64,000 nucleotides of DNA from Triglochin maritima (lineage: Eukaryota; Streptophyta; Magnoliopsida; Alismatales; Juncaginaceae): NCBI GenBank assembly GCA_963682175.1, contig OY821772.1, positions 59,976,925 through 60,040,924 of the forward strand, read 5' to 3'. Below the pieces are notes generated by a model. It did not search any database, was not told the origin of the DNA, and saw nothing but the letters and a program-made list of their open reading frames with translations. Made by a program: the position numbers and the translations under genes. Position 1 is the first letter of the stretch. Each line of letters starts with the position of its first letter. Positions 47,941-62,900 of this stretch are shown in pieces.

Positions 47941-50900
47941 TCAATGGTTAGCGTCAATGCTTGTTCCTGATCTTGCTTGTGAAATCCGATTTGCGTATAT
48001 CGTAACAAGCCGCAACTGTGTGCTGCTAAGTCCCTCCAAGTGTGGCAAGAACTCCTTGCCAAGCATGATGTATATATCCACTAAGCAGAAGACAACACTC
48101 TGGGATAATAAGATGAAACTAATCAGTAACCACATGGAAACAGATGCAGCAATTTGGATATTCGTAAGCTGGCTACAATATTTTACGGGGGATTTAGTTT
48201 TTAAAGGAAATCCATTAAAACTGCCAAAAAGAGACACTACAAGTCTAGGAAAGCCTTCAGAAAGAAAAAGATTCGCAACAAAAGCCAGAGTTCAAGGCGA
48301 ACTCTAATATGGATATCATCAAGGATGGTTTGCAAAGCAGGTGAGGTCCTAACCTTGCGTACATCAGCACTTGGGTTTCCAAAAGCATCAAATAGGGCCG
48401 GTAAAAAAGAAGGAAGTTGATCCATAAGTTCTGATTGTGAAAGACGCCCAACAAGCTGGAAGTACAAATAGGTTTGATGTTAGAAAAAATCAATAAACAT
48501 ACAATAATGAGATTTAGTTCATAAACCATCTGGAAACAAAATATGATGTGTACTTGGGTAGGACAACTAAAAACCAGGTAATAATACTAGGAAACAGAAT
48601 AATAAAGACTTGCAAATCCATCAAAGACAGACCATACTGTGATTACTCCATAATGGTTTCATTTTAAGTCAGCACTACCGTCATAAATGTGTTGGGTGAT
48701 GACCCAATTGAAGTTCAAAATAACTGGCATTTGTGTTTGTTCAAGAGAGAATGATTTGGTTCACTACTACAGTTTTGTATACCATATGCCCGTAATATGA
48801 AGGATGAAGAGCACCACCTCTTATCTTGCTACTAGTGTTGATAGAAGACCGTACAATCACAAACTGCCTAACACTTACAGGCTCCCATGCAATACCACTA
48901 ACTAAGGTTGTTATTGAATCTCCATCTTTATTGCTGTGATTAAAGCTATTTCTATCTATTGACATGCACAGTACGAGAAGTGCATAAAAGATTTTGGCTC
49001 TTAGTTTTAACTGCCACACTGAAACAGAATAACCACATCATTGTGGATCGATGCCATCCCATTCTGGTGACAAATACATGTTGATCAACTGACGAGTAAA
49101 GTGGCTGGCTATGGTAATGATGATTTTTTTATCGGTATTATGGTAATGACGATTAGGCACAACATCCCCTAAAAGTTAAACCTCGCACCATTCCAACTTC
49201 TATATCAACAACAACAAAGTCTTTAATCTCAAACTAGTTGGAGTATGCTAGAAATGATACTCTAATGAGTCATGGTTCAGGTACGTAAATCGTCTTCTTC
49301 CATGCGTTTCTATTCAATGCAAATTCCCGAGGAACATTACAATCTTTTAGATTTCTTTTTACCGCTTCCTCCCAAGTCAATCGTGGTCTACATTTTCCTC
49401 TTTTTGTATCTTCGATCTGATTCAATACTCATCTTCTTATAGGTACCTCCACAGGTCTTCTTTATACATGTCCAAATCATCTCAGTCTGTGTTGTATAAC
49501 TTTCTCTTCTATTGGAGCAACTCCAACTCTCTCACGAATGTCTTCATTTCTAATCCGATCCATTCGCGTATGGTCACACATCCACCTCAACATCCTCATT
49601 TCAAATACACTCATCTTTTGTATATGTTGTCTTTTAGTGACCCAACATTCCACTATATAGCATTGCAGGTCTTATTGCGGTTCTATAAAACTTTCCTTTT
49701 AGCTTAAGTGGAATTTTCTTATCACATAAGACATCTGAGGTTTGTCGTCATTTCATCCATCCTGCTCTAATCCTATGGTTAACATTTTCATCGATCTCCC
49801 CATCTTTTTGAAGTATTGATCCAAGATATCTAAAAATATCTTTTCTACGCACCACTTGCTCATCTAATATAATATTTTCTTCTTCGGTATTAACGGTACT
49901 GAAACAACACTTCATATATTCAGTTTAAAATCTACTTAGTTTAAAATATTTTGTTTCTAAAGTATTTCTCGACAACTCTAGTTTTCTCTCCACACTTACC
50001 CCACTCTCGTCAATTAATACTACATCATCCGCAAAAAGCATACACCATGAAACCACACATTGTATGTCTTTTGTCACCTCGTCCATTACTAAAGCAAATA
50101 GACATGGACTTAAATCTGAACTCTGATGAAGTCTAATCTTAATCGGAAAAATTTTAGTCACACCATCAAAAAATTTAATGGTAGTTTCAAATCCTTCCTA
50201 CATATCTTTAATTAAATTCACATATTTTGTAGATATCTTCTTCTTCTCTAGGACCTACCAATAAAAAGAATATGTAGATCTTTCTTTTGTTCTTTATACC
50301 TCTTCATAAGTTGTCTGAAAAGAAATATGACATTTATCGTTGACCTTCTAGGCATAAAACCAAATTGATTATCTCTAATACATGTCTCTTTCTTTAGACG
50401 GTGCTCAATTATTTTTTCCCACAATTTCATAGTATGACATATGAACTTGATATCTTTATAGTTAAAGCAACTTTGAATATTCCCTATATTCTTGTAAATT
50501 GGCACCAAAGTACTCATCTGCTCATTTGGTATTTTATTTTTCTCAAAGATACTACTAAACAATTTAGTTAATCACGCTACTACTTTATCCCCAAGACATT
50601 TCCACACCTCAATCGGGATCTCGTCTAGTCTTAAAGTTTTACCAACTTTCATTCTTTTTAAGGCTTCTTTAACCTCAACTTCTCACATCCTCCGTACAAA
50701 TCGTCTATTAGATTCCTCAATTGTATCATTCAATTCAAAAGTGTCGCTATCATTTTCCCCATTGAATAACTTATCAAAATATCTTATCCACATTTCTTTG
50801 ATATCACCCGCTTTAACTAAAAGGTTATTATTATCATCTTTAATGCATTTAACTTGATTAAGGTCTCTAATTTTCTTCCTTATTTTAACCAACTTATATA

Positions 50901-53900
50901 TTCCAACATCTTTCTTCTTTGATCTCAACTTTTGTATAAATTCTCATAAACAAACTTTTTAGTCTCTGTTACTATTTTCTTAGCTTTTTTATTAGTCAAC
51001 ACATACTCTTTTAAGTTAGTTTCATTTTTATCTTTAAACCACATCTTATAACATTTTTTTCTTAATTTTAATTGCATATTGTACATCATCATTTCACCAC
51101 CACGTCTCTCGAATCTAGTCTACATCTACTCTCCCCACAAATTTTTTTAGTCACTCGTCGAATGTAAGATGGCATACTCTCTCACATACTATTAGCGCCT
51201 CCTACAACATCCCAATGTCCCTCTGCCAAAGTCTATCCCTAAATTTAATATATTATTATCCTTTAAGATTCCACCACTTAATCTTCACATTTGTATTACA
51301 CTTATTTCGTATCACACCAATACGAAAGCGAAAGTTCACTACTACCAACTTATGTTGAGTCACCACACACTCTTCAGGTATTACCTTACAATCTATACAA
51401 GATCCCCAATTATCCTTTCGAGTAAGCACAAAATCAATTTGACTCCGATGTTGACAACTATAAAATGTGACTAAATGGGATTCTCTTTTCCTAAAGAAAG
51501 TATTTGCTACCACGAGGTCATATGCTACAACGAAATTCAGAAAATCTTCTCCTTCTTGGTTCCTAACACCAAACCCAAACTCTCAATGGATACGTTCAAA
51601 CTCTTCACTATCTTTACCAACATGGCCATTAAAATCTCATCCAATACAAAATTTCTCACTACTAGGAATCTCTTTCACCATAATGTCAAAGTCCTCCCAA
51701 AATTGTTTCTTCACTGTTTCGATCAAATCTATTTGTAGGGCATAGGTGCTAATGACGTTCAAAATCAGTTTTCCGATAACTAACTCAATCAAAATTATTT
51801 GATCACCTTACCTTTTAACCTCTACCACCTCATCTCTTAAGATTTTATCTACTAAGATTCCTACTCCATTTTTGTTTCTATCTTTCTCACTATATCATAA
51901 CTTAAACCCTGTATTTTCAACTTCTTTAGTTTTTTCACCTACACATTTGGTCTCCTGAACACGAAGAATATTGATTTTTCTCTTGTCGATCACATCGACT
52001 AACTCTCTCAACTTCACTGTTAAAGATCCAACATTCCAACTATCTATGCGTATCCTACTATCCTCAACTAGCTTCCTTACCCCTCGCACCCGTTGAGTAA
52101 AGTACGAGGACCCTAACCCCTTTTGCACTACATTCGGGCGCCGATGCAGTGTGCCAAAGGTGGTGGTGTCCCTCGACTAGCTTCCTTATCGCTCGCACCC
52201 GTCGAGACTCTTGCTCATTTTGAATCACTACATCGGGGTCTGATGTAGCGCATCGCTAAGAGGGTGACGCCCCAAACACGATTCTCTTTTTTTAAGTTTC
52301 ATTTCCATAGGAATAGCTAGGGTTTTACGCTGGCTCGCAACACTCATCGCAACCCTCCTCCTTTATCCTGACTTGGGACAGGCTATGTACACGTACATAT
52401 TCCAACTTCTATATCAAAATAATAAAATGGGAGAGAAGAAAGCCCCAAATATTTTGGAGGTCAATTGATGTCCACAGTCATGTACTACACTAACAACCCG
52501 CTTACCTTACAAGAGCCTAATTCTTATAGCACGAGTAAAAAGGCCCAGTAGAATAATGGATGAAAGTAAAACCAACAGAAGATTAGCATTTTGCAGAATT
52601 TCTTATTAATTTTGAAAATAAAGAAAATTATTCACTTTTTGGCACGTGGCCAACTGCATCTATCCGCAGTTCCTCATGTACTAGGCTGTTGATCTTAGTA
52701 TATGTTGTTGGCATCTTAGATTATTTTTTTCTTCTTGCTATAAGAATTAGATTTTTTTCTTCTTGTTGCATCTAAGAACCCCATGGCCAAACCTATACTT
52801 GACTGCAAGCCCTGTATACATACCTTAGATAGTCGTATTGTTAAACTGAGGATAACCATGAAACATCTTACAATTACTACACCGAACATTGAACAATCAT
52901 TCGAGCTATATCCTAATGGAACAATAAAAAACCGAAGACCCGACAAAATTATTTGCAAAGTAGGTTCATGATGTGGTCCAACAACATACCTTCGTCAAAC
53001 AATTGATGCATGTCACAAGCATCTTCTCGTCTTCGGTGACCAATAGAGGAATAATAACCTGATATTCTCATAAAAATAGATAAAAGGAGGATTAATCGGA
53101 GTTTCAAAGGATCGTTCTAGATGTTAGGTAAACAAGATTTCAAACTAAAATTGATTCGTTATGGGCTTACAGTAAGACATCGGTGAGGGTCATATTGAGA
53201 GAGCAGATTCGTTAAGCAGTGGTGGGCTTCATGTGCAACCTGGCAAATTTCACAATGTAGATCATGCCAAAATATCCATGAACTTAAAACAAAAGAAGAA
53301 TACCTTGGCAACATCGTCTTTTATTGCATGCAGCAATTTCTCAACAACTATCTCAACAGAATCTTCCATGGCATCTTTCTGCAATAATATTAATTACTAA
53401 ACATCAATTAAGGCTCAATTTGACTATGTCGAAGTCAAAAAATATTCTTTAAAAAACCTTAAGAGTAAGAGGGGTTAATCTCAAATAGAAATGACTCAAG
53501 ATGTGGTTTACCAACCTGATTGTTGACCATTTCAACTACAAGTGAAAGAGCAAGCTCTCGAATGCAAGAGTCAGAATCGTCCAAGACATCAAGTACAGCT
53601 GTCAAAATTTGATTGAAGTACTGTGTACAGAACAAATAACTGCCATCAAGTAAACTGCCAATCTTAAGTCAAATATGAAAATACAACAAACCCATGTCAA
53701 AGATGCATTACCAAAGTACGTATTGTGTCATGAGATCTAGGGTTCAAACGAAGCAAATGCAAGTGATACGGTTTTTAGTTTTCAGATAATGTTAAATTTA
53801 GAGAAGACTTTTTATCAGTTAGACCTTACAAAGAGAGAAAACAACAGTATGACATTGAACAACTTGTCCTTGAAAATCGAGTCAATAAATTATCCTGGGC

Positions 53901-56900
53901 TTTCAACAACAGGCATTGCCTGACAGAGGAGTGAATCAGACCTAGCATGTGAAGAAAAAAGTCGCCCACCATAACTTGGCCACCATAATTCCATTACACG
54001 ATAGCAGAAAATCCTTCATGGAGTGTTTCCATGCCCATGAAGTAGATTGGGGAATTATTATGCAAAACAATGTGGAGATAATGACCAGTGCTAATGTACA
54101 ACACGATAGCAAAGCATATATTCTAAAATTCAGAAGAAGAAGAAGAAAAATGAGATTGAATTTCATATGCACTTCCAATTATGTAAATACATGACCCAAA
54201 AGGTTGATGACGATTTACTGCAGTAAGCAAGACACGTATTTGAGAGGGCAACTTATCACAAATCCATGAGTAAAGAATACCAGTAAGATACGATGACAAA
54301 TAAAGGAACACAGTATTCTCCAAAATGGAAAGATAAATAGTTGACCAGCACGATCCTTGGACAAATAGTTTCTCAAATGTATCAATGTTGTTTTAACCAG
54401 TATGATTATTTAATAAATACCTTTTCTTACGTGATATGGATATCAAAATATGTAAGAATTAAGTTAATATAAGAGGTTCATTCTTTAATTCCATAAATAT
54501 AATACAATAAACTACCACTAAAATTATGATTCTTACTAGGTAGTAGTTAAAAACTAAGCACTGTGTTACAATAAAAATTGACACAGGATAAGAAAGACCA
54601 ATAATAGTATAATACAACACTGGCAAAATCACAAGTACCGTAAACCAGTCCCTGCAAAAAAAAATTATATTCCTAGATTGCAATAAGAAAAGGAAACTAA
54701 CAGCAAGAAAGCATGCAAAACATTAGCTTGTGCCTTATTCAATTATTGAGAATAAAAAACAAGACTTAACAGATGAGTTTTTCACCTTAGTCCACACAGT
54801 GTGTTCATTTGATTTAGATGCTTCGACAAGATGATGGAGGGCCTCCTGCTTGGTTGTAGTTGAGTTCTCATCGTTCCCGGAGCAAATCTAAAAAAATAAG
54901 TTGTATGAAATAAAAAATACGTCTACATGGTTTTAGGAAATGCATATATGGATTTAAATGAAAGCTGAAAGAAGGGGTGAGAACTTAGAAGGAAAGATTG
55001 AACAATTATCAACCTGATGAAGAAGTTGAGGAATGCTAGCTCCACTATCAGCCGTGGATTTGCTTTTACTAGAAATTGACTTTTCAAGTTCAATATCTGG
55101 AAAGTTTTCATCAAAAATATCAAATCCATTGCTTTTTTTACCATCATTTCTTGTAATCTTGTTATCAAGTAGTAGTTGGTTTGCAATAGATGTTGGGAAT
55201 TCAACCCTGGAATCAGCATTCCCAGGAAGATTTGCCAATAGCCCAGTTCTTTCTGAAGTAACATCAGCATTATTGTTCAAGTCATGCAATTTTGAATTTT
55301 GGATTTCTTCATTTTCCATATTATCAATATTTTGATAGAAATGCTCTCGAGTTTCATCAGAACCAACTTGCCCAATAGAACCACTGGCATGAGTTAGAAC
55401 TTGAGTGGAACTCCACTTCCTTATGCCCTCACTATCAAGTGATCCGGCAGAATACCTACCAAAGAATGAATTTTTCTTTGACGTTCCCATTAGACCTTCC
55501 TCAGAAGAAGTACCGACAACATCTGAAGGGTCATAAGAAGATCTTGTGCGTTGACGTTCTTTCTTGCACTGCAAGAAGTTCATGAGATCAACCTCTATCC
55601 TAGGGGTAAACTGCTTTAGAGCCCGTCGTAAAGTATTCTGCTCCTCAACAGCTAGACCGGCAATAAAATTCAAAACAGCAACTGAATCAAAATGAGAATA
55701 AACCGATATGATGCCTGAGATAGCTGCCTCCCTCAACTTTGTGTTTTTAACATTTACCAAAGGCAACAACTTAGCAAGCCACAACTTGAGAAAACCACTA
55801 CCACCAGAACCCTCAGAATTTATAGCATGCTTGTTGAAGGAATTATTCGCGAACTCAATGACGGCCAACTTGGCCTTTGGGGATCTCTGCTCATCTAAGG
55901 AACGAACTAAAGCAGGCAAAAGAGAATCGATACCATAAATTCGGCTGACAATTTCTAAGGTTGTTTTAGAGGGTTGTCGTACAAGCTCCTTGGGATCGAT
56001 TAAACGAGAAAAGACATGCGGTAATGTCCTCTCCAGATAACTTTCGAAGGGCTTTTTACAAGCTGGAATGATCTCTGCAAGTGTAGAAAGAGCTGCCTGT
56101 GCAACTTTATGGTGAGGATCATCCAAGTGCTGAAAAAACAATTTCATGACCTTCTCAAAACTTTGTGTAACTTCTTGAATACCCTTTGAACCTTGCTGCA
56201 GCAAAGTTCGAAGATAATTGAAAGCAGAAACTCTAGCAGCCCAATCCGAACTAGGACCCAGACCTTCTGTAAGAGCATCATTAAGTGAAGCTGGACCATC
56301 CACATAACTAGCTACCTCACCAGCAAAAGGTTGATATTCATCAAAACTGTTTCTACTGCTTACAACCCTGCTTGTGATCTGTTTTCTCAAAAGTGGCCTC
56401 TGAAAGTTAGGCACATGATTAGCATGTGTTTCTCTAACATCATAATGTTTTTCAACGTGAAAGTTTCCAGCCCTCCTTGCAGATCTCGTATCAGCATTGC
56501 CATCAAAAGAACCTCCACCTTCCTGCATCCGTTCAGGTAGTCTTTTTGCTGAGAAAGGCAGGGACAAGGCTGAAAAAGAATTGGATGTCATGTTACTGAG
56601 GTAAGGCACTTTCTTAGAATCCATGGAAGTTTGATTCTGGAAATTTGAGTCGGCAGAATATGAACCCCCATTACGAGCACTACCTCTGGTGATATTAGAT
56701 GGAGTTGAATCAATTAATGCAGAACTCTTTAGAGCATGGTGGTTTGATGCATTAACCGCTGGAGGAAAAGAAGGATCACGAGATGATGGAGGTTCAACTC
56801 CTGCACTAGGAGAGGCAAAGACACCTGTTAGCATTTCAGAAAGTATACAGAATGATCGAGGTATAGATAAATATTTCCCCAAGGACAGATATCACTTTGT

Positions 56901-59900
56901 CAATTATTGCATGTGTAAGACAATGTTTCAATTATTCACTGAATACCTAGATCCAAGCTCGTTGAGTGCAAAGAGGAACCATGTCTCTCAGACAGACTTA
57001 CTCCCTTCAACAGACTTTCTATAGCAGTAACTTTTTGCTTGCTGGAATGCAGGACACTTTCCAAGCTTCTTCCAGGCTTTGTTTGTGATAGCATATTTCC
57101 TGTAGAAACAGTTGCTCCGGAAGAAATACTTGAACTTCTGTCCATGGCAATGATAGCAGATGTTCCATATCCAGGTACAGTTGAAGCAGTGGTGTGAGAC
57201 GCAGCACGTGATGTTGGCGCCCCCCTATCACGGAGTGAAGGAGAGGTATACCTTTTGTGCATCCCCCCATCTTCATCATTTATTATCTAAAAGACCAAAC
57301 TCATTTTAGAAATTCATGTACATCTTCAATTAGAAGTTGGTTATTGTCCTAATCCTTTTCTTTCAAAACATTCTGTCAATAATTAATTAGATCATCTAGC
57401 AGAAATCTGTATGTGCCTATCCAGACCAACATCAACAAAACAGTGAAACAGGAAATAATTGATGATTTTAAATCAATAAACGATGGTACCCGCTATTTTA
57501 AAGACTGGGCACATGAAAAAGATTGTTACCCTCTGTATAACAGGATCAAATGACAGAAATAAACGTCTTGAACGCTCTGGCCAAGTCTTTGAAAACATCC
57601 GGTAACAGGTTCTTGCAGTTGAACGTACCTGCAATTAAGATGAAACATTTATATAGTTGTTGCAGAACCAAAAATAAATCAGATAACAGTCCCGGTATTT
57701 TATTTTTCTTCTCTCTAGGAAAACTACCTTTCTCATACCATTGGTACTATTGGAAAAAAAGACTGCATGACAATGAGAGAGATAGGCAATAAGTAACATG
57801 TAGCAACTCCCAACAAAAACATGAAGCCTACAATTTTATTTGGCAACAAACTAACAAAGAAGCAGATATGGTAAAACCAAAAATTCCAGGATTTCATCTT
57901 GAACTGGGATGGCTACAACTAGGGGTGAGCTTCGGTCCAGGACCGGACCGGACCGAACCGGACCGAAACCCGAATTTTCGGGAAGTCCGGACCGAAGACC
58001 GGACCGAATAGGTTCGGTCCGGTCCGGTCCGGGTCGGTCCAAAACCCGAATTTTCCCCTTAAATTTTCGGTCCGGTCCAGACCGAAGACCGAATTTCCAA
58101 AATTTTGTGGACCGAAGACCGGACCGAAAAAATTCGGTCCGGTTCGGTCCGGACCGAATTTTGCTCACCCCTAGCTACAACAACAACTAAGCATTGAATC
58201 CCAAACTAGTTGGGATAGGCTAGAAATGAAACTCTAAGGAGTCACGGTTCAAGCACGTGAATCGCCTTCTTCCGCACGTTTCTATCCAATGCAAATTCTC
58301 AAGGAACATTCCAATCTTTTAGATCTCTTTTGACCGCTTCCTCCCAAGTCAATCGTGGTCTACCTCTTCCCATTTTTGTGTCTTCAATCCGATTCACTTG
58401 AACTGGGATGGCTACTTTACATTATTTTGTTGAGATTTCGAACCTAGAGAGCAGAAATTTATGTAGATATCTAAAATCTTGATAGATGTGCCATCCTCAG
58501 AACTGTAAAATAAATGCTCTGATAAACTCCAAAAATGAATGAAAACTGAGATTAATATTTTATAACAATGTTTTTTTTGTAATATAGATCAACCGCCAAC
58601 GTGTTGGAGCACTTAGAAATTATTCAGGAAATAATAAACAGTGGAAAACCATGGTCTACAAGAAAGCATGTTATCAGCACAGTTAAAGAAGTTACCTCAC
58701 TCATGGCATCGGCTACACAACACTTTATGAGATCTTCATAAAGATCAGCTGACCGTTGGATCTCTGGGGCATCTGCCCAGTACTCCAATATCAGAAGTGC
58801 ATACTCACAGCACCTGCAGGAAATAAGAAAAATTAGTTAAAACATGTGAACAATTGGATATTAGCAGTTATAAGTAGAAACACTCACCTGGCACGAAGCA
58901 CTGCATTGCGGTCATTTTTCGCACAATCTGTGATTCGTGGTAGAACACGTGCAACCTTGCAGTTACGCAACATCTGCAAGATTAAAATATACATAATGTA
59001 AATGAAAGACATATAGATACAGTACATTAGCTATAAGTCAAGATATCAAACCGTTTTTATGCAGTTATCAGCAGACTCGGCAATAACGAGGACCGTAATC
59101 ACAACAAGCTTGAAAAGCACCTAAGTTAACATAACAAAGTCAGAAGGTTTGTAAATATACAACTAGAAAACTTATGTGCGGAAGGGAAAGGTATTTAACT
59201 GGAATGAACATCTCAGCACAAGCATCAAAATCTCCCAGTAAGTCCTTCGACAACAAGCACAGAAGATGACAAGTCTGCCACGTAGATTACAAAAAGTAAA
59301 TGAAAGTAAATAAGAAATTAAATTTATGCATGCAAGGCAAGGCAAGTAGTCGCATACTTGCACTTACTCGGTTACTCCAAGTCAAAAGATCAGCATATCA
59401 TGAATGAAGTCAATACCTGCTTAACTATGCTGGATCTTCTATCAGAAAGTTGGGTGCTCAAAGGAGGAACAAGTTGTTTCAACAGTGTGAGAAAAGATGG
59501 ATAGTCCATTGCACCTAAACAATCAAGAGATGTTTAAAGTGAACATACTTTTTACAAACAAATATACAGAAAGAGAGAAGTTTAGATGTTAAAGAATATA
59601 CATTCAGATTCAACAATGCAAGAGGATAAAGGGTAAAAACCTAATAAGTAGGCTAGTTTGTGAAGCTGACTTGTAAAATTAATGATATAAATTTCACATG
59701 GAAATTAAGGATCACTTGCTCAATGCCTAACAATGATCTAATCATCTAATATATGCACTTCATTTATGAAATATATCATTGAAAGATTACTAGAACACAT
59801 CTCAATTCTCAAAACTGGCAATCTTAAAGTTTGTTGAGAAACGAACCTCCAGAAACAAGGCCTTCGACTCTTTGCATTGCCGCTATCCTAAGTGACCAAT

Positions 59901-62900
59901 CTTTCTCAGGCACTAAAGTAGCTGCAATCTTTTCAAATTCCCTGATTAGTTCTTTCTCGGAGTACACTTTTATAGGGTCAACTGGCTTTTCTGTCGTATC
60001 ACTTTCCCCTGCAAAGAAGACACATTGCATATTGAGCCTAAACTAAGTGACAAATGAGAATATATTTTTATTGGGTGACATGTGAGTGTACCATAATGCT
60101 GCATAGATGACATACTTATGTGAATCACATAGCAACCATCACACACGGAAAGAACAGTTTTTTGATATATTCAATTCCACGAGCACAATTGCATCATAAT
60201 GTTGCATAGTCTATAAGTCTAAAGTAACCAAACAAAATATTTAAGCAATTGTTTTTTGCCACCACGCATTGTGCAGAATTAAACTGTATGCCATAAATGT
60301 CAACATATGTAAAAATCAATTGTGTTTTGTACTTAATGTATAACCTGTAACTAAGACTCTACTAGGGTTGTGATCATAGTTCATCAGTAAATTTACCTTT
60401 CCAGTTATTATTGCTTAGGTAGGTCCTCTGTATATAGAGGTTAAAAAGATGAAATGAGGAAACAACAATTAGGAAATATTAATAAGTAAACATCAAACAA
60501 GAGAAGTCCTATCAACTAAATATCTAAATTTAATTATTTTCTAACATCTAATATTATAACAAAATGAAATAAGTGACTATAAGATACAAAGTAATGACAA
60601 TAGAACAAGCACACAACTGTGAAAATAAAAAAGGAAGAGTATCCCTCGATTTTTGTGATGCAAACAAACAATGCTCAGGGATCGCCTAGGCGAGGCCGGG
60701 CGATTGGGCGGTCACCCAGTTGTGGGCGACATTTTTTTATATTATTTAATTATTATTTTTATTTTAACTTGAAAAAATAGGGGGAAATTAGAAAAGAAAA
60801 AAAAACAAATATAGAAAAAAACCTTACATGTTTGGCCTTAAAAAAACACTTAAATCATTGACTCACTAGGTATTTATAGGATTGGAAGAGAGGAAGAGGC
60901 TTTTTTTTTTAAACGGATGGCCAAGATTTCATCTCACCAAACACAATCACTATATATATCTCATCTCCTCAAACCCTAACCCCAAAACAAAAGGCGGTGG
61001 CTACCCTCTCTCCCCCTAGCACCACCTCCACCTCTGGCGTTGTTGCTCCAATGTCACCAGCGGCGGAAGCACCACCTACGGCGTCGTTGCTCCAGCGAAA
61101 GGAGGAAAGAAGAAGGGCACCATGTCATTCCTCGGCGTTGGCCAATCGCTTGTGCAACTAGGCGATCGTCTGGTCACACAGGCGACCGCACACACCACAC
61201 ACATGTGTGCGGTGTGCGGGTGGTCGCATATGCGACCGCCTGAACAGTGCAAACAAAACAAGTAAAGGAAAAAGAATGCCATTTTTCACATGTATCCAAT
61301 TTATATGAGAAACTTCTGGCTACCATCGGTTCATCACTAATATACATGTATTCATCCCGCCAGCGGTGTATGCTTACTTGACATGTATCATCATCCATTA
61401 CTGTGAAGATCTATTGGAGAATGGAAGAAAGACAGTATTATCGTTGATGTACAACATTGAAATGGTAAACATGAATTCCTGGCTTGATGAGCAATTGACA
61501 ATTGCTTCTTTTTCAAGTAGTGATTATCTGCAAGACACGTCAAGTTTTCCCATAGACTCCTACTAACGAAGGGAAGACTTTCACTACATTGGATGCCATA
61601 AAAGTTTTAGCCGCTGCTACCAAGACTCTGAAAAAGGATGTTGTACGACAAAACAAAGGTCATAGTTGCATATCTAGTGTTCCTTCAGCAAAAACATACC
61701 AGCAGAGAGAAAAGATTCGCGTGGAGTACTCCTCGCCTTTGGACTGTTCCTCTTTTGGCTGTGACTTATAGGTTTTGTTTCAGTTTGATTGAAGGGACTC
61801 CCATGACCATCCATTTGGTGTCGGGGTTCAATTCTCTCCAATCGAGAATTAATCTCTTTCATCTACGAACAGCAAAAGAAAGTATTATAGTACGTATTAT
61901 CGTCTAAATACTGAAGTGTCACATAAAAAACTGATCATCTGCGAAATGAAACTATATCAGTATCATGGATGAAAACTTGTTGGTGTAATATGATGGATGA
62001 CTACCATGGCGGCAGGAAGATGGTAACGCTGCAACTCATCACGAAATTGAGATCCAGCCTGAGTATACATCTCCTAAAAATACATACAGAATTGGTTAGA
62101 AACTACTGACATTTATTTGTCAACTTACTATAATCATATGAAAGAAAAATCCCACAAAAAAGGAGTTTGTATGAACATAAAAATAAACAAACTCCTTTTG
62201 TTACTAAATGAAATAGTACATTCTTTGATGTACCATTAGATGTAAAAACATACCAGTAGATAGAAAACATCCAATATTACATGTTGGACACCTTACCAAT
62301 AAATCAAAAGCAATATCTCTCACAAATCGCAATCATGAGGTCACATCAAAAATGGCATTGCTTGTAATTACACATAAGCAGGGAAGGTACCAGACACTAG
62401 GTGGTTAATTTTTGTATCATATAAGGAGAAAATAAGCTTAAGACATTGATATTGCCCATCAAATATACCCATAATTACTTATCTAGAAAAAAATGGTACA
62501 AGATAACTATTTGTCTCCGAACTTCCCATGGTAAAACTTCAAAGATGTTAATTCCATGCATAAATTTATCTACCAATGCAGCATCAGGAAGAACTTATGG
62601 TTGGACCATGGGACAACAGCCAATTACACTAGAATGTTTGGGCAGTGGGAGTTCCGCTTATCTTGTAATCCTCTGTTTTGGAGGGCCATTTTTATTGGAT
62701 ATTAGGTGTTTCTTAGTGGGTGGTTACTTCTGATGACCTTTTTAGCGATACTTATGATGACCGTGTTTTCTAGTAGCTTGTTTGTATGAACAACATTTTA
62801 TGGAATAAATTAGCCTTCAGCCATGTTAACGGTAAAAATAAATTATAATTATAAGAAAACAAAAGAATATTTGTGAACCTGTGTAACTTAAGTTGTAAGA

